DNA of 64,000 bases, taken from NCBI RefSeq assembly GCF_027744825.2, contig NC_071348.1, positions 1,422,563 to 1,486,562 of the forward strand. The letters run 5' to 3'. The stretch comes from Synchiropus splendidus (Eukaryota; Chordata; Actinopteri; Syngnathiformes; Callionymidae). The translations under genes were made by a program, and so were the position numbers. The notes below the pieces were generated by a model that was given only the letters and a program-made list of their open reading frames with translations, did not search any database and had not been told where the DNA came from. Numbering within the stretch: position 1 is the stretch's first letter; every line of letters starts with the position of its first letter. Positions 1 to 12,696 of this stretch are shown in pieces.

Positions 1-650
1 GCTGTCAGTTGAGTTCAAGTTTCATCTTGATAGCAATGTTGATCACTCTTCAACTATGGGGTCCTCTTTAGAAAAAAATGCTGAAAAGGAAACACAAGCA
101 GGTGGTCATAATGTTATTTACTAAAGCAGGAATGTGCGTGCAACTGTAATAGGAGTGAGAGACGCAAGAGGTGGAATATAACCATACAATAAGACGTTCA
201 AAGAAATGACAAACTTGGTCAAGCAGGAGCCGTACTGAAGAGGTTTGGACTGTGGCTGTTGAAATAAGCTGGAGCAGCCAGACTGAATGATCAGACTAAT
301 CCAAACAAGCGTCACTCAGTGGAGCTGGTTCCGTGTCGGAGGCGAAAACATTTATCATGGACCCGGCTACTCACGTCACTCGAGGAGCGTTCATTTGGAC
401 CTAAGTTTTCTCTGCGAATTTGTTTCGGTTTACGTGGCCAAATGACGCAAAAAAAATAAAAAAATCACTGGCGCAAAGCTTCCTGTCAGGTTTCGGCGCT
501 TCACGCGTAACGGCAGCGTCACTTGTGGATGTGGAGCAAATGTATTTTTAGGGAGAGCGAGGGATGATCTGTGGAAATCGCGAGGTGGGTTCGGTTTCTT
601 CTGCCCTCCTCCCTCACCTCTCTCTCTCTCTCTCCCTCCTTCCTCTCGCC
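1..650. other. 5' flank of tnfrsf11b, no gene seen
   Basis: No convincing exon on either strand. The stretch contains one copy of a dispersed repeat (98-117) and, just before the TATA box, a CT-rich run (about 618-645). It is probably the upstream regulatory region of tnfrsf11b, which is inference from position only. Confidence 0.5.
98..117 (+). repeat. Dispersed repeat fragment, GCAGGTGGTCATAATGTT family
   Basis: Twenty bases identical to the start of the copies at 24817 and 44021, up to ATGTT; the flanks are diverged. Confidence 0.55.
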
Positions 651-651
651 G

Positions 652-659
652 TATAAGAA
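652..659 (+). promoter_or_regulatory. tnfrsf11b: TATA box of tnfrsf11b
   Basis: TATAAGAA lies about 60 bases before the first candidate ATG (714), after a CT-rich tract. The spacing suits a start site near 680-690 and a short 5' leader. The downstream first coding exon, with a strong GTGAGT donor, supports this as the core promoter. Confidence 0.65.
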
Positions 660-713
660 CGCTTCATTGATGGAGATGCGCATCATTCCACAGTTCCCCC
701 TTGCGCAGCGAGG

Positions 714-3700
714 ATGAGCGCACGGATATCCAAATCAAACCCCGCCATGAAACTGATCCTGGTGAGTTCTCCATCCCACTTCACCTTTGCTGTCGATCAC
801 TGCTGAAAGTCCTGAATGCTGAGAAACCGCTCGCTTTTGCGTGTGGCGCTTTTGCATCTCGATTGATTTTGCATTTTAGACATTCATGTCAGCTTTTAGC
901 AGAAGTTCAACAACAGTTGCTTCTTTTTAATTATTATTGTGTTCTCTTTTTTTAAATGATGAAGCCAAACAGCTGCTCTAAATGTGCAGAGTTAATCGAC
1001 AAAAATACACAATACATCGTGAGTTCAAACGCAATCATCATATAGATTTCATTCTTGTTTTAAGTCACGTGATATCTTTGTTTAACAGCAAACTGGTAAC
1101 ACTGGTTATGAACTACCATTACGTTAAGTACCATTAGTCACAGGAGTTGTAGTCATGTGCTTCATCTTCACGCCAGCCTCCCTACTTTGTCTGTCCATCT
1201 GTGACCAGGTGGGATTGTGAGACGAGTTCCTCAACCAGAGTGCAGCTCTTATTGAGAGAGATGACCTGGTTTCAGACTAGCACGTGTTAATTAGGTCTCT
1301 TAATCTACGGTCAAATATCAGAGTCAACAACCACATCATGACTAACATTGATGCATTGATATGTTTGTCCAGCTGTTATTTACGACTGGCAAAGGTGCTC
1401 CTCAAGGCTCAGGGATCAATGTAAATTTAAAACATGCTGCTTAAAATGGCGATTCTAAACCAAAGTGTCGAAACACCTTTTCACCTAAGAATTCTTGCTA
1501 AATCGAGCAGGAAGTGAAGCTCAGACTCCCTGGACTCACATGGCTCTCATGATCACACGTTTGACTAAATACTGATTCCTTTCTAAAGGGAATCTGAACA
1601 TGCAACTGATGAATGTAGGTCTCATGATTTCATTCGTCTGGTAACTAGACGAGGGTTAAAATCTGCGGCTAGTTGAGGAGCCTGGAGAAAACATGAGAAA
1701 GTCTGCTGAGAGTTTACCGTCTGTCTGTCATCACGCTAAAGGTTGGAGCCTCCAGGCCGGAGCTGGGAGCGGTTACTTCCTTAGGTGTATTTGCTTGCAG
1801 TGCTGTGCTTCACCTCTTGGCAGATTTTGCACAGAGCCATAAACTGTTTTGCAGAAACACATGCACATTGTTGCTGCTCGGCAGCTGGACCTGCAGTGTT
1901 GGCGTGTGAAAGCCAGAAGGCGCATTGTAATGGGTCTGTCGTCGCTATGGCAGGAGTTATCTTGCGAAATAGGAAGTCATTCGTGCCATGATTCGCACCG
2001 CGCACTGTCAGTCTCCTGGAGAAGTCAACTCCCCCTGAGCTCTGCCAGTCCCCCGTCGCAAGCCCACTGCATTCATGCCCAAAAATGTAGATGTGGTTTC
2101 AACCATCAACCACATGTTTCACCTGTGGGTTCTTATTCCTCCCTGGCATGTCGGGGAGACATCTGGTTCCAGTCCGTGCACGAGATGATGTCAGCGAGGC
2201 CAGCAGTGAAGCTTGTATTCATATTTAGAAAGAGGTTTTGTTGGACTATGCATGGCACACGCATCGGTCCATCGAGAGGCCTGGCTGTAGAGAAAATACA
2301 GAGACGGCCGCTGAGAAGAGCGCATGCTGTTTTCAAGTCCAAAGTCAAGTTGGATGATCATATTTCATGAGCTTTTCAAGCCAGATTACAGGTGTGATAG
2401 TGGTGTGGTTCAGAGCTGCTTCAGGAAAAATGCAGCAAGAAAATCCAAGTGTCTTTTTTCATCTTGGACTGTGTATGGTTGCACTAGAGGGCTACACTCA
2501 TAAAATCAGTGTGGCATCTTGCAAAGTGACAGACTCCTACCACTAGATGGCAGTGCATCTGTAACATCAGATGAATGATCTGCTTTTGGACATCATGTGC
2601 GACAAATCCACCAGGACTGTTAGATGAAGAGGAATTTGGAAATGGTTGAAGTTTTCGAAGTTTCATTGATATTATTTTGGAAACTGTGTTTGAATCCAGT
2701 TTTTCACTTTTTGTCATCCTCAACTTGACACTGAGCCGTAGCCATGACTAACTGTGACTGTGGTCAGGTCAGGTCCTACATTCATACCTGCTTCACCTGA
2801 GACCCAGCACACCTCCAAACCTCCAACCTGTCGTTTATCTGAGCTTGTCTTTATCTTTTTTCACACCTTTGTCCGTTGCAACTTCCCCAAATCAGTGAAC
2901 TCGCTTGACCTTTCGCACGGGCCGCCGACGGCATGGAAATCAAGTTGTTGTTTGGACCTCGGAGGAATGTGTGCGTGACAGGGTGTGTGTGTGTGAACAC
3001 GTCCTGCGCCGCCAACGTTTATTCAAAAAGCAACGATTAACGAGTGGAAGTTTTCTGGAGACTTCCTCTTTTGCATCAACAGACTGATAGCGCAGGTGTG
3101 TGGACGCGAAGCGCTGACTCAGCGCTTATCCCGGGGACCATCTATCTCATTTCAAAACGAGGGCCCCGTCCAGCAAACTTTAACTAGCCGCTTCACTGAA
3201 GGAGTTTCCAGGTATTTCCTTGCACTTATTAACTGCAGTAGTGTGTATCACATGTCCCCTCTGCGTCTGGCGTGCACACACACACACACACACACTGGAA
3301 TCCCCCTCCGACCACCTGCGTTCTACAGTTAACTGAAGCCATGTGTCTGCTGGATAAGCTGGTGGCGTGTGGTGCGGCCCCTTTGTGCCATCACTCTGGC
3401 CGTGGATTTAAGTCCGACCTCAGGCAACCCTCTTCCTCTTCCTATTGTTTTAGCATGTGATCCTAATTTGGGCTTTTCTTCAGCAACTCCGCGCTACACC
3501 AACCAGTCATGTAGCTGTTGTTAACTGTCCCTCAAATGTTGGTCCCAGCAGAGGTTTAAAGACTTGCTTGAAACGAAATGAAGCTTGTTAAGTTTTGCAT
3601 TTTTGCTGGAACATCTTTCGACAGAGCGAGCATGTGTCAAACGCGGGGCCCGAGGGCCAGATCCGGCCTACCAGTAAGAGCTTTAAATTCACGTGGAAAT

Positions 3701-6700
3701 GAATGTACGCGCAACTAAAGTGCTCCGGAAGCTGCAGTCTCTCATGCTGTTTTCCAGCAGTTCAGTAGATGTTTTGAGGAGGAAGCACTGGTGGTGGAGG
3801 AGTTCAGATTTAGAACTCAAATGAGCGCCTTTTAATGCACTGAAAAGGAGTATTTGATGAGGGCAAAACTGCGGGCTTGAGCGATGAAAACTTGCGTTGA
3901 AGAACTCCGAGAGCTGCTTCTGCTGCCTGTACAAACTCGGAGGAGGACAGCAAGAACACAGGCTCATTTCTCATGCTATCATGTGACGGAGGGAAAACAG
4001 AGCCGTGAGTAGCGGCGATGTTCCCAGCACCGGTACGAGAGGAGCGAGGGTTTGGCTCCTCACTTTGATATGGGAAGGTGATGAGCGACATTTGGTGTTC
4101 TTCACAGAGCAAACAGCTCTGGATGGTGAAGTGAAGCCAGTGGTTTGGGAGTTATGTCTCACCTCAGTGAAGCTTTATGTTGTTGGTGTTGACAATTACA
4201 TTGAGACTGGTATTATGGAACAGTGTTTGGGTGTTTCAAGTGCTTCGTTTTGGCCCCAAACGTCACGTAAAAAAGTTGAAGCAGCTCATTTAGGCAGGCA
4301 ACACTCCTGCAGACCTGCAGACAATATGAGTCATCCATCAGTATCTGAATGTCTCTCCTCTTGGGAGGAAGGCCACCCCAGAGCAGCATCACAGTTATGA
4401 CAATGAGCCTTTATTGTTAGACATTTTTCGTTTGATATTCTCATTTTTGTTTGACTCTCCTAAGTCAGTCAACACACACTGCGGTGTGTTTTTGCTCGTC
4501 ACTTTGTTTCTACTCCCCTCTAGCGGTCAGAAAAGGTACTCCCCTGATGTCCCCTGTCATTCCAGTCTGAGCTGCAAGCTTTCATCAGAACTCACCACGT
4601 GATGTCAGAAAGCAGAAGGTCTGCCCTAAATGAGGCACACTAAAACAACAGGACCACATGCTCATGATCCTCATGCTCTGATGACAGGCAGCAGAACAAG
4701 TGGAGCCGCGCAGGCCTCCTGCATGTGGCCTCATTGCCTAATAATGTGTGCGTGTTCTGCTTCATTTCAGCGGCAGGGCTGTGATTACTGGTCGGATTCT
4801 TTGGAGAGGCCACCCATGCTACAAACAAACAGTAGTGGGATAAAAGCCTGCGCCGAATTGACTCAGAGGTCGATAGGTTTTGCCGGGAAAACCGCTGCTC
4901 TCGCCAGGTTTTTTGAAGCTTAGGTTTCTCTATAATGGAGTTTAGACCCGTTCATCTATTTTTACTCGACATATTACACACATTACTGGCTTCCATCTGA
5001 ACCTTGGCCCTTGATGTGATGAATAAAAGCAAGGCTGTGCAGTGCTGATTACCAGAGCAGAGACATTTATACAGGAACTTGCCGGGTGAGAGTCAAACAT
5101 GGGAGATGGAGTTCCTATTCCAGCGCGATAGAAAGGTCATGGCGTGAGCTCTTCAATAGTAGCTCTGTCGGTGTCGGTATCTTTGAGTTCACATGAGCGT
5201 GCTGTATGAACTCTGGGTGTGGTGTCTGTGTTTGTCGTGTGAGTGTCCCAGATCCTCAATACATTTGTGACTGGGTGAGGGTGTGTAAAAAACAAATTCA
5301 TGTAAAAGGTTCCAAAAATGGAACTTTTCTCATGTAGAAATGTGTTCTTGTACCACAGCTCTTCACTGCGTCGCTCTCCTGGGCCTTCCAGCAGCCTGCT
5401 GACCCCCCAAAGTACCAGTACCGGGACCCTGTGACCTCTGACCTCCTGCTCTGCGACCAGTGCCCTCCAGGCACCGCAGTGAGACGACACTGCACCGCCA
5501 ACACGCCGACAGAGTGTCAGGCATGTCCGGAAAGGCACTTCGCTGAGAACTGGCACTGGGGCGACGCGTGCCAGTACTGCACCGCGGTGAGTGGCGAAGC
5601 TCTGAGGAAGTCTCTCTGAACCCTGGCTAGTCCTTTCATCTGACTTCAGCCCTCATAAGACACATTTAATGGCCTTATTTATCAGCACAAAATGACAGAT
5701 TAGGCTGCCTTTGTTCTTCAATGGGGAGCCAGGTGAGGTGGTTTGGGCATCACAGGAGGACAGATATTAGCTCTTAACTGGCCTGGGAGCGTCTCAGAGT
5801 CCCACAGTCAGAGCGGGCAGACGTTGCCTGGGAGAAGGGCGTTTGGCGCCCCCTGTTGAAGCTGCTTCCCCCTCGATGGATGGATGGATGTACGGCATTA
5901 ACATTCCAACATTAAAGAGGATGACAAAGCCACAACAGAATGTACTTCAAAATAATAAATGAATACAATAGAAACAAGAAATGAAAACCGTTAAAAATAA
6001 ATACACTGTTTATAAAATAATATTTGATGTGTTCTATTCTGTCATGATAAAAAGTGTGAGACAAATAGTGGATTTTCTCACGTTATTTGATCTAATAATA
6101 GCAAAACGCCACTTATGAGTTGGGACACAAACAGCGGAGGTCATGATAATCACTGTTGTTGCGATGGTGTTGAAGATTTTTGAGGATGAAAACATAATAA
6201 ATAACAAGCTAAATGATGTTTTAACTGTGTTCAGGTGTGTAAGGAGCGGCAGCTCGTAAAGCAGGAGTGCAACAGCACCCACGACCAGGTGTGTGAATGC
6301 GCGCCAGGTTTCTTTCTCATGGTGGAGTTCTGCATCACGCACAGTCCCTGCCCACCTGGCTACGGAGTGGCAGCGTTAGGTAAGCCCCGGATCATGTGTG
6401 AGGAAGTGGGTCTGCGTGTTGACGTGCTTGAACACGCCCCACTGGACCAAACTGCAGCTTTTATTGAAGCTGCTTTAAGGGAAGTCCTTTGACCTTGACC
6501 TTTCAAAGCCTGGTCGACTGTGGATGTTGATAAATGGGAACCAGGGTCAAATATGTCAGCTTTCATGTTTGTGACGAAGTAAAGTGGCATGAAAACAGAC
6601 GCATGTGAGTGCATTAAAGCTAAAAATACAGCTTGACCGTTACCTCTTCACCACTGATTCCGCTTTTGTTGGTGTTAAGAGGAATCGGGAAGGTGATCGG

Positions 6701-9700
6701 TCGCAGGTGGACTGCAATCTCAGTTTCACCCTTCACGGAAATTCAAGACGAGCTTCCTCTCAGACAAAAAAATAAACTTGTGCGGGCTGAAGCTGCGGTT
6801 GGATTATTGTAAATGTTTCCACACACGTGAAGCGTAAATTTGATTTTGATAACCCAGACAGCGACGGGAATCCAGACTTCGGCTGCTTGTATTGCATTAC
6901 ATGAAATTACATTGGACGAGACAGCAGTCAAGGAAATGAAGGAACCTGGTTCCAAGTGTCAGAATCCACTTTCCATGGTTCTTCTTTCACACACTCAACA
7001 CAGAAGTGAGTTTTTGTTGGGCTGCTAAGCTGCTAACTCCGTGTTGGTGTAGGCTTTGGAAGGCCAGTGCAGCGCTGCAGACGTGAAGCGGCATTTCTGG
7101 GGATCCCCCTTCCTGAAGGGCTCATTATGTAACGCCTCGAGACGTGGGTTCGACCATCCAACCGCAGCATGTTTCAGTCCCTCCACACTGCCCTCCATGA
7201 CTTCATGCTCTCGCCCTCCTACTCGGTCCGTTCTGTCTCTCTCCCTGCTGCTCACTTGAGCAGTGACATTCACTTTCGGAAGCGTAAACGGAGCAGGACT
7301 TCAACACAAGGAGGCACTTGATTCATTCACCGGGGCGCCGCCTTTGAGTTCACGCAATTGTTCATTTGCACAGTTGTTTTCACACCTTTCACCACCATCT
7401 GTTTTCTCTCCAACAACCAATTCATCAAACTACTATTTCAATTCAAACTGGATATCTGGGCTTCCGTTTTATCCCATTTCATGTTTTCCTCAATACGGTA
7501 GCTATTAATAGCTACACTGTCAGATTGAAATAGATTCTTAAGACAAATACATGTTTTACCCACTCTTCCCATATTTATGATTTATATTGAGAACATTTTC
7601 AAAGAGCATATTGTGAGAATACCATCATGTCCTTCATCTTTTCCCTATTTTCTCCTTGTATTGTAATAACTTAGGACCAAAATGTACATTTTTTACTCGG
7701 TCATCTGTGCTGTCTTTCAGCCTGACGGCCCCTGAGGTCAGTTAACTCTGTCACTTAGATTCATTTAAAAGTTCCCACGCCTTGACACAGCCACAGATTC
7801 GCTGAACATGGATTTATTTTTTAAAAATGATGAGCACGAATAATCAAAAAAGCAGTTTTCCATCTCACACTCAGCTACATCACCATTTTTTCCACCTGAA
7901 AAAAAGCCCACTCGCCAAAAAGCTAGTGACTGTCGACAAGCGATGTGTTTGACTCACTGGTCATGCCTCAGTCACCACGACGTGTGGGAGCATGACCCAT
8001 GACACAGCAGCAACATCCACACCGCGTTTTTTTTTCAAAAAATTCAGCACAAAAATCAGCTTCTTCGAACTTGTGGGCGATTTTGGAGGTGAAACAGACG
8101 ATCAACTTCTGGTTTCAATGGCAGTTAGCTTCTGTTCAACATGTGTTCAACCCTTTATTGTTTTGGGGTTTTTTTCGATTCCCAATCATCCTCTCAAAAA
8201 GTTTCCAATAACTCCATCCAGCCTGTTGAGCAACCAAAACAAAATCTCCAGAAAAGGACATCAATCTCATACTTCTACATCAAGACCACGTCATTGCACA
8301 ACCGAGCCAGAACTTCCCATTTAGATGGGGAAGAGCGCATGTGAGCCCAGGGACCTTTAGTCATCCTCCTGACTCGTTTTAAAACAGTTGTTTTGTTTCA
8401 GCTAACAAAGTGTCAGGCAGTGTTCGCCTGACCCGCTGCCAGGTCAGGTTCAACTAACCCCACGGCACAAGATCCCAGTTGGTTTGATCTTGGTTCCATT
8501 TCCCAGATACTACGCAGAAACTCTGGCCCCGTCACTTACATTCCTAAGCATCTGCCTGTGTCTCCGGCAGGAACGCCGTCGAGCGACACCGTGTGCGATC
8601 GCTGTCCCGCCGGTCACTACTCTGCCTCCAGCTCGGCGAGCGAGCCGTGCAAGCCTCACAGGAACTGCTCGGCCTCGGGCCTGAAGACGCTCCGCTGGGG
8701 GACATCCAGCTATGACAGCGTGTGCAGCCACGACATGACGGTGGAGTGCTCTCGCCATCCCAGCCCGTGCCAGACAGGTAACTGCTCGCTGCACCTAGCC
8801 AGTGCTGCCCGATCGATCGCAGAGTTAACGGCCAGAGGAAGTGAGTCAGGCAGCAGTTGGTTTGAGTAATAACAGCTTCCCTGATGACCTTATTGATACA
8901 CGTCAGTTTTGTTTGAATCATGAATAATGAGTCACGACAACATGCAATTGTGGTTTTGTACTTCGTCAAGTCAAGTTAACTTTTGGACACATAAAACTCA
9001 CCCACAAATATGAACATATAAAGGATTCATCTCTACTGCAGAATGGAGAACATCTAAACAGACACGAGCCTGTTGGTCCAGCAATGCATGCTGGGACACG
9101 CTTTTGAACAAAGCGGATGAACGGTGCGTTTAAGAGCTCATTTCTTCTGACGTCAGCTTAGTTTGACTTGATCAACACAACACAGTGCAATATGGCAGGC
9201 AACTTGAAGACATTTTCAGTGAGGACCAGCACATTACTGGCAGGGATGTCAAGGCAGCTCCATCACCCTGGAGGGTAAATACGGACCTGTGAGTGTTGTG
9301 CATTCACCAGAAAAATGAAGTGACGAATTCCAGCAGAATTCACAAGCAGTTATGAGGAAGGAACGCCCTGGACGTCAGCGATGTAGGATGGAGCCCAGGT
9401 CAGTCCTTCTCAAGTGTTCCTCCAGCACGCAATTTAAAGTCCGTGAACTGCTCCTGAACTGAAGGCTGACTTCAGAAGAAAAAGAATTTGAAGACCTGAA
9501 GACAAAAAGTCCTCCCCAGTGGCTGGAACACGCTGGACCCACATAAGTCCAGAACGAAGCGGCTGAGGTTTTGCAGAAATCATTTTTACATATGAGCTCA
9601 GTGCAGATCTTGGCTTGCGATGACACCACAGTTAGCTGTAGCTGCAGAGCTTCCTGCACCGATCCAGCCCATCGCCAAGGCAGCGCAGATGATGGCCGTT

Positions 9701-11718
9701 TTGATTGGCAGTGCTACGATGGAGGCACATCCAAGCCCAAACCAAGATTTTGGATATTAGCATCCCTCCCCGCATCTGCTGGCTCACCATAAAAAAATAC
9801 TTAACCCTTCAACCACAGCAAAATTAGTTTTCCTCATCTTTTCATTGTATTTTAACAATTCTGTTATTATTGATTTTTTAAAAATATATACATTTAGATT
9901 TCTTTGAAATGTCATGAGGTCTGTCGGGGGTTTAGGACCTAGAGGCTGGAGACAGAGCAGAACTGGAGTTTGAAATGGCATTTAATACGAACAGAAACAA
10001 GGGGCAAGACGGGAGCAAAAGACCTGGACTTGATGGTGGCTTGGACGTAACAGAACTCTTACTTGACGTGGAGACTTGAGTTGACGGGGAAAGATGAGAC
10101 GTTGACTCGACTAGACGAGATGGGACTCGACAATCTGCTACTTGACTTGACGCAGAGACTTAATTGAACTTGACAGGAAGACGGACTTGACGGGACGAAA
10201 CTCGACCGAACAGGTTCTTGACTTGACGAGGATTAAAAGGTATGAAAATCTCTCTGTACTATTCGGCAGTACTATTCCAGTTCATTAAAGGAGTGCAGTT
10301 CCATAGTCCTACATAACGTCAATGTCAAAGGGAAAGGCTGAGATGAATATGGAGGAGGGGATAGAGAGTCATTTGAAGGGAGGGCTGTAACAGTAGAGCG
10401 CTCGCTGTTTGTAAGTCGATGGTGAGAGCGCCAGGGGTCTGGCAGAGGACTCAGCGAGTGCCTCCAGGTAGGAAGCATAGAGAGGCGGCGGTGGGCTGCA
10501 TTCAGAGGCAGACCTGTTTGGGACTTTGGGAAACATGATCTCAGTGTCAATTGTAAAACAAACTGAGAGTCACTCCGGAGAAGCGAGAGCTGGGGAGATA
10601 CTTCCTCTCTTTGTGGAAGGACTTGCTGCAGACGTGGGAGTTCAGACTCACAGCATGAAGAAGGCTGACCGAAGACGGACCGAGACCAGAGCTTTGCCTC
10701 AACCCGAAGCTTCCATCCAACCTTGTGCTGAGGTGTCGTAACTGAAATAACTGAAAATAACCTTCACATCACATCAGCATTCCTGAAGTCTTCAAGCATA
10801 TTTCGCCTGGATATATAGAACTTTTACTCCGATACTCTCTTAAATAGTACTTTGACTGTACTCATAGTCTGAAATACAGGTTGGTCTTTGTAGAAACACG
10901 ATGATGCTGTGTCACAGACGGAGGAGCACATGTGAGTGGGATTTGAAGGCTGCAGAGTTCCTCCATCTGTTAGTCACCGGCTCGGTGGAAGGCCAAGTGG
11001 GTCTGACTCAGTGGTGTGACTCTGTTGCAGATTTCACCCTGTGTGAGGAGGCCGTGTTCCAGTCGCTGGCCTCTCTGCGGCTGTCCTCCGTGCCTCTGGA
11101 GCGGCTCCTGGAGAGTCTGCCTGGCCGCAGGGTGGATCTGAAGAGCCTGGAGAGGCTGAAGAAGTCCTGCTCTCCTCAGCAGCAGGTCCTCCAGCTGCTG
11201 CGGCTGTGGCGGGAGCAGAACAAGGACCAGGACAAGCTTTACGGCATCATCCAAGGTGCTGGTGCAGTTGGCGCCTCGCCGTGTTTGCCATCCCTCCTGT
11301 ACTCACCGCATGTTTCCGTTCAGGTGTCAATCACTGTGAGAAGAGGGTCTCCCGCTGCCACAACCTGAAGAACCTGACGCTGGACGATCTCCTGAAAGTG
11401 ACCCACAGCTTGCCCGGAGTCCAGGTCCACCCAGAGGACGTGCGAGCCATTGTCAGCACCTGCCCGCCCAGACAGTACATCCTCCAGCTGCTTCACCTCT
11501 GGAAATCAGCAAACTACGAACTGGACCTGGCCAAGGGCCTGGCTCACAGCCTGAGGTCCCTGCGCAGCCAGGGGGCACCACGAGCCCTGCTCAAGGGGCT
11601 GAAGAAGATCGGCCGCATCATGGGAGCAGCGTCCACTCACAAGAAGTACGAAAAGATGTTTCTCAGTATGCTCCAGAGCGACTTGTGTTTTAAAAGTCTA
11701 AAGACTCTGAATGAATGA
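714..11718 (+). CDS. tnfrsf11b: Osteoprotegerin (TNF receptor superfamily member 11B)
   Basis: Secreted decoy receptor that in vertebrates binds RANKL (and TRAIL) and restrains osteoclast formation. Coding exons: 747-761, 5359-5586, 6235-6379, 8571-8777, 11031-11255, 11324-11718; all phases join cleanly, giving 404 residues (human 401). Exon 1 plus the start of exon 2 encode a signal peptide (MKLILLFTASLSWAFQ). Exons 2-4 carry four cysteine-rich TNFR repeats (about residues 25-198), with landmarks LLCDQCPPGT, CKERQLVKQEC and GTPSSDTVCDRC. Exons 5-6 encode the two death-domain-like segments, followed by a basic tail (KGLKKIGRIMG). N-glycosylation sequons are NST, NCS and NLT. An in-frame ATG at 714 would add 11 polar residues before the signal; 747 is the better start because the hydrophobic segment follows it directly. 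The exon 5 donor (GTGCTG) is weak. No transmembrane segment is present, as expected. The exon structure matches OPG closely. Confidence 0.95.
3275..3295. repeat. (CA)n microsatellite
   Basis: About ten uninterrupted CA units within tnfrsf11b intron 1. Confidence 0.9.
3631..3674 (+). repeat. Dispersed repeat fragment, TGTGTCAAAC family
   Basis: It reads TGTGTCAAAC followed by GGGGCCCGAGGGCCAGATCCGGCC. Similar fragments occur at 17442, 18431, 21683 (inverted) and 26286, which marks a dispersed family. From memory this consensus is common in fish genomes. Confidence 0.6.
5875..5890. repeat. (GATG)n short tandem repeat
   Basis: Four GATG units in tnfrsf11b intron 2. Confidence 0.8.
6380..8570 (+). 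other. tnfrsf11b: Intron 3 of tnfrsf11b
   Basis: A 2.2 kb intron with GTAAGC donor and CTCCGGCAG acceptor. No embedded gene is recognised. A GGGTTCGA box-B-like string near 7145 has no tRNA fold around it. Confidence 0.6.
8778..11030 (+). other. tnfrsf11b: Intron 4 of tnfrsf11b
   Basis: A 2.25 kb intron with GTAACT donor and TCTGTTGCAG acceptor. Its central part (about 10020-10232) is a degenerate array of ACTTGAC-like motifs, listed separately. Nothing else is recognised. Confidence 0.6.
10020..10232. repeat. Degenerate ACTTGAC-type array
   Basis: Variants of ACTTGAC, ACTCGAC and GACTTGAG recur many times over about 210 bases with irregular spacing (for example 10069, 10140, 10168, 10183, 10219). 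This looks like a decayed short-motif satellite rather than coding sequence. Confidence 0.65.
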
Positions 11719-12277
11719 TTACATGCGGCGGAAGAGACTCAAAGGCATCGTCAGATCAGACACCCAAAATATTCCGCTGCAACATTTCAAACAAAAAAAA
11801 AAACTCCTGTAACAATTACAATGTTGTCGAATGTTAAATTATACACACATGGATGTTTATAATTTTAAAACCACTGTCTTAAAAATGAAAAAAGAAACAT
11901 TGCTGATAAACTCCCAGAAAAGCTCATTGGATATTTTTGGACCAGAATCTGTGAAAAATCTCTATTTAAGTTGTAAATAAAATGCTATTTTATGGTCGAG
12001 GAGGTGATAGATATCTTTGTTATGACGGCTTGTTTTCACTGTTTTAGACCGAAGGATTGAGGTTTCATAATGAAATTTCTTTGTCGGACTGTTCTGCTCA
12101 TCTGTTTTTTAATTGTCAGCTTGATGAATGTACAAAGGAGTGCAATTGTTTCTATTTAAAAAGAAGTACTTGTTTGATAGTGTAAAAATAAAAGGCTCAA
12201 GACTTTATCTGATATACTGGATTCCTAATGCTGCAAGTTTTGTTTTTAATTTTATTTTGTTTTGTTGCTTTTATATA

Positions 12278-12283
12278 AATAAA
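12278..12283 (+). terminator. tnfrsf11b: Poly(A) signal of tnfrsf11b
   Basis: AATAAA followed by a T/G-rich stretch, about 560 bases after the stop codon. Two more AATAAA hexamers lie upstream at 11976 and 12187, so alternative 3' ends are possible. Confidence 0.55.
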
Positions 12284-12646
12284 GTCTTTATTGTAGACAC
12301 ATGTCTGCTGGGTCTTGTCGCTCTACTCGCATCACATGGTCTGAAGGTCATGAGTAATATTTGTTGCTAGCATAAGATGGAATTATTTGAGGCAGCATTT
12401 CCATGAACAAGAAAAATCATAAAGGCAGACAATTTTTAAAAAGGTGACCTTTGAACTCCCTGTTTCTGAAGGTGGCTCTTTGCAGTTTCTGGATTTAATT
12501 TTGCTTATGTATCATGACAGAAAATATGCCCCATAAGTCTAAATTATTTACAACCTCAAATAAGGTCATTTAAAAAAAAGGTTTTACTTCTCTGATGTGG
12601 TTGGATGACTCAATACAGAATTCGATAGAGGAAGTAGCGCACGATT

Positions 12647-12652
12647 TATAAA
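12647..12652 (+). promoter_or_regulatory. tnfrsf6b: TATA box of tnfrsf6b-like gene
   Basis: TATAAA (in TTTATAAAG) lies 45 bases before the ATG at 12697, the right spacing for a start site near 12678 and a leader of about 20 bases. Its position supports the ATG-only first coding exon proposed for this gene. Confidence 0.6.
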
Positions 12653-12696
12653 GTGTCGCTGCTGCTGGCCAGTCCAACATCCACACTCTTGGCAAC

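Larger units (their letters stand above)
762..5358 (+). other. tnfrsf11b: Intron 1 of tnfrsf11b
   Basis: A 4.6 kb intron from a GTGAGT donor to a pyrimidine-rich TACCACAG acceptor. It contains a CA microsatellite (3275-3295) and one copy of a repeat beginning TGTGTCAAAC (3631-3674). Open frames here, such as 1849-2370, have no recognisable protein content. Confidence 0.7.

Noticed and set aside
1849..2370. Open frame of 173 codons in tnfrsf11b intron 1
   Set aside because: Composition is rich in Cys, His and Arg with no motif, and it overlaps other frames on both strands. The splice signals and phases of tnfrsf11b skip it.
7130..7170. GGGTTCGA string suggesting a tRNA or SINE
   Set aside because: No A box and no cloverleaf stems could be built around it.
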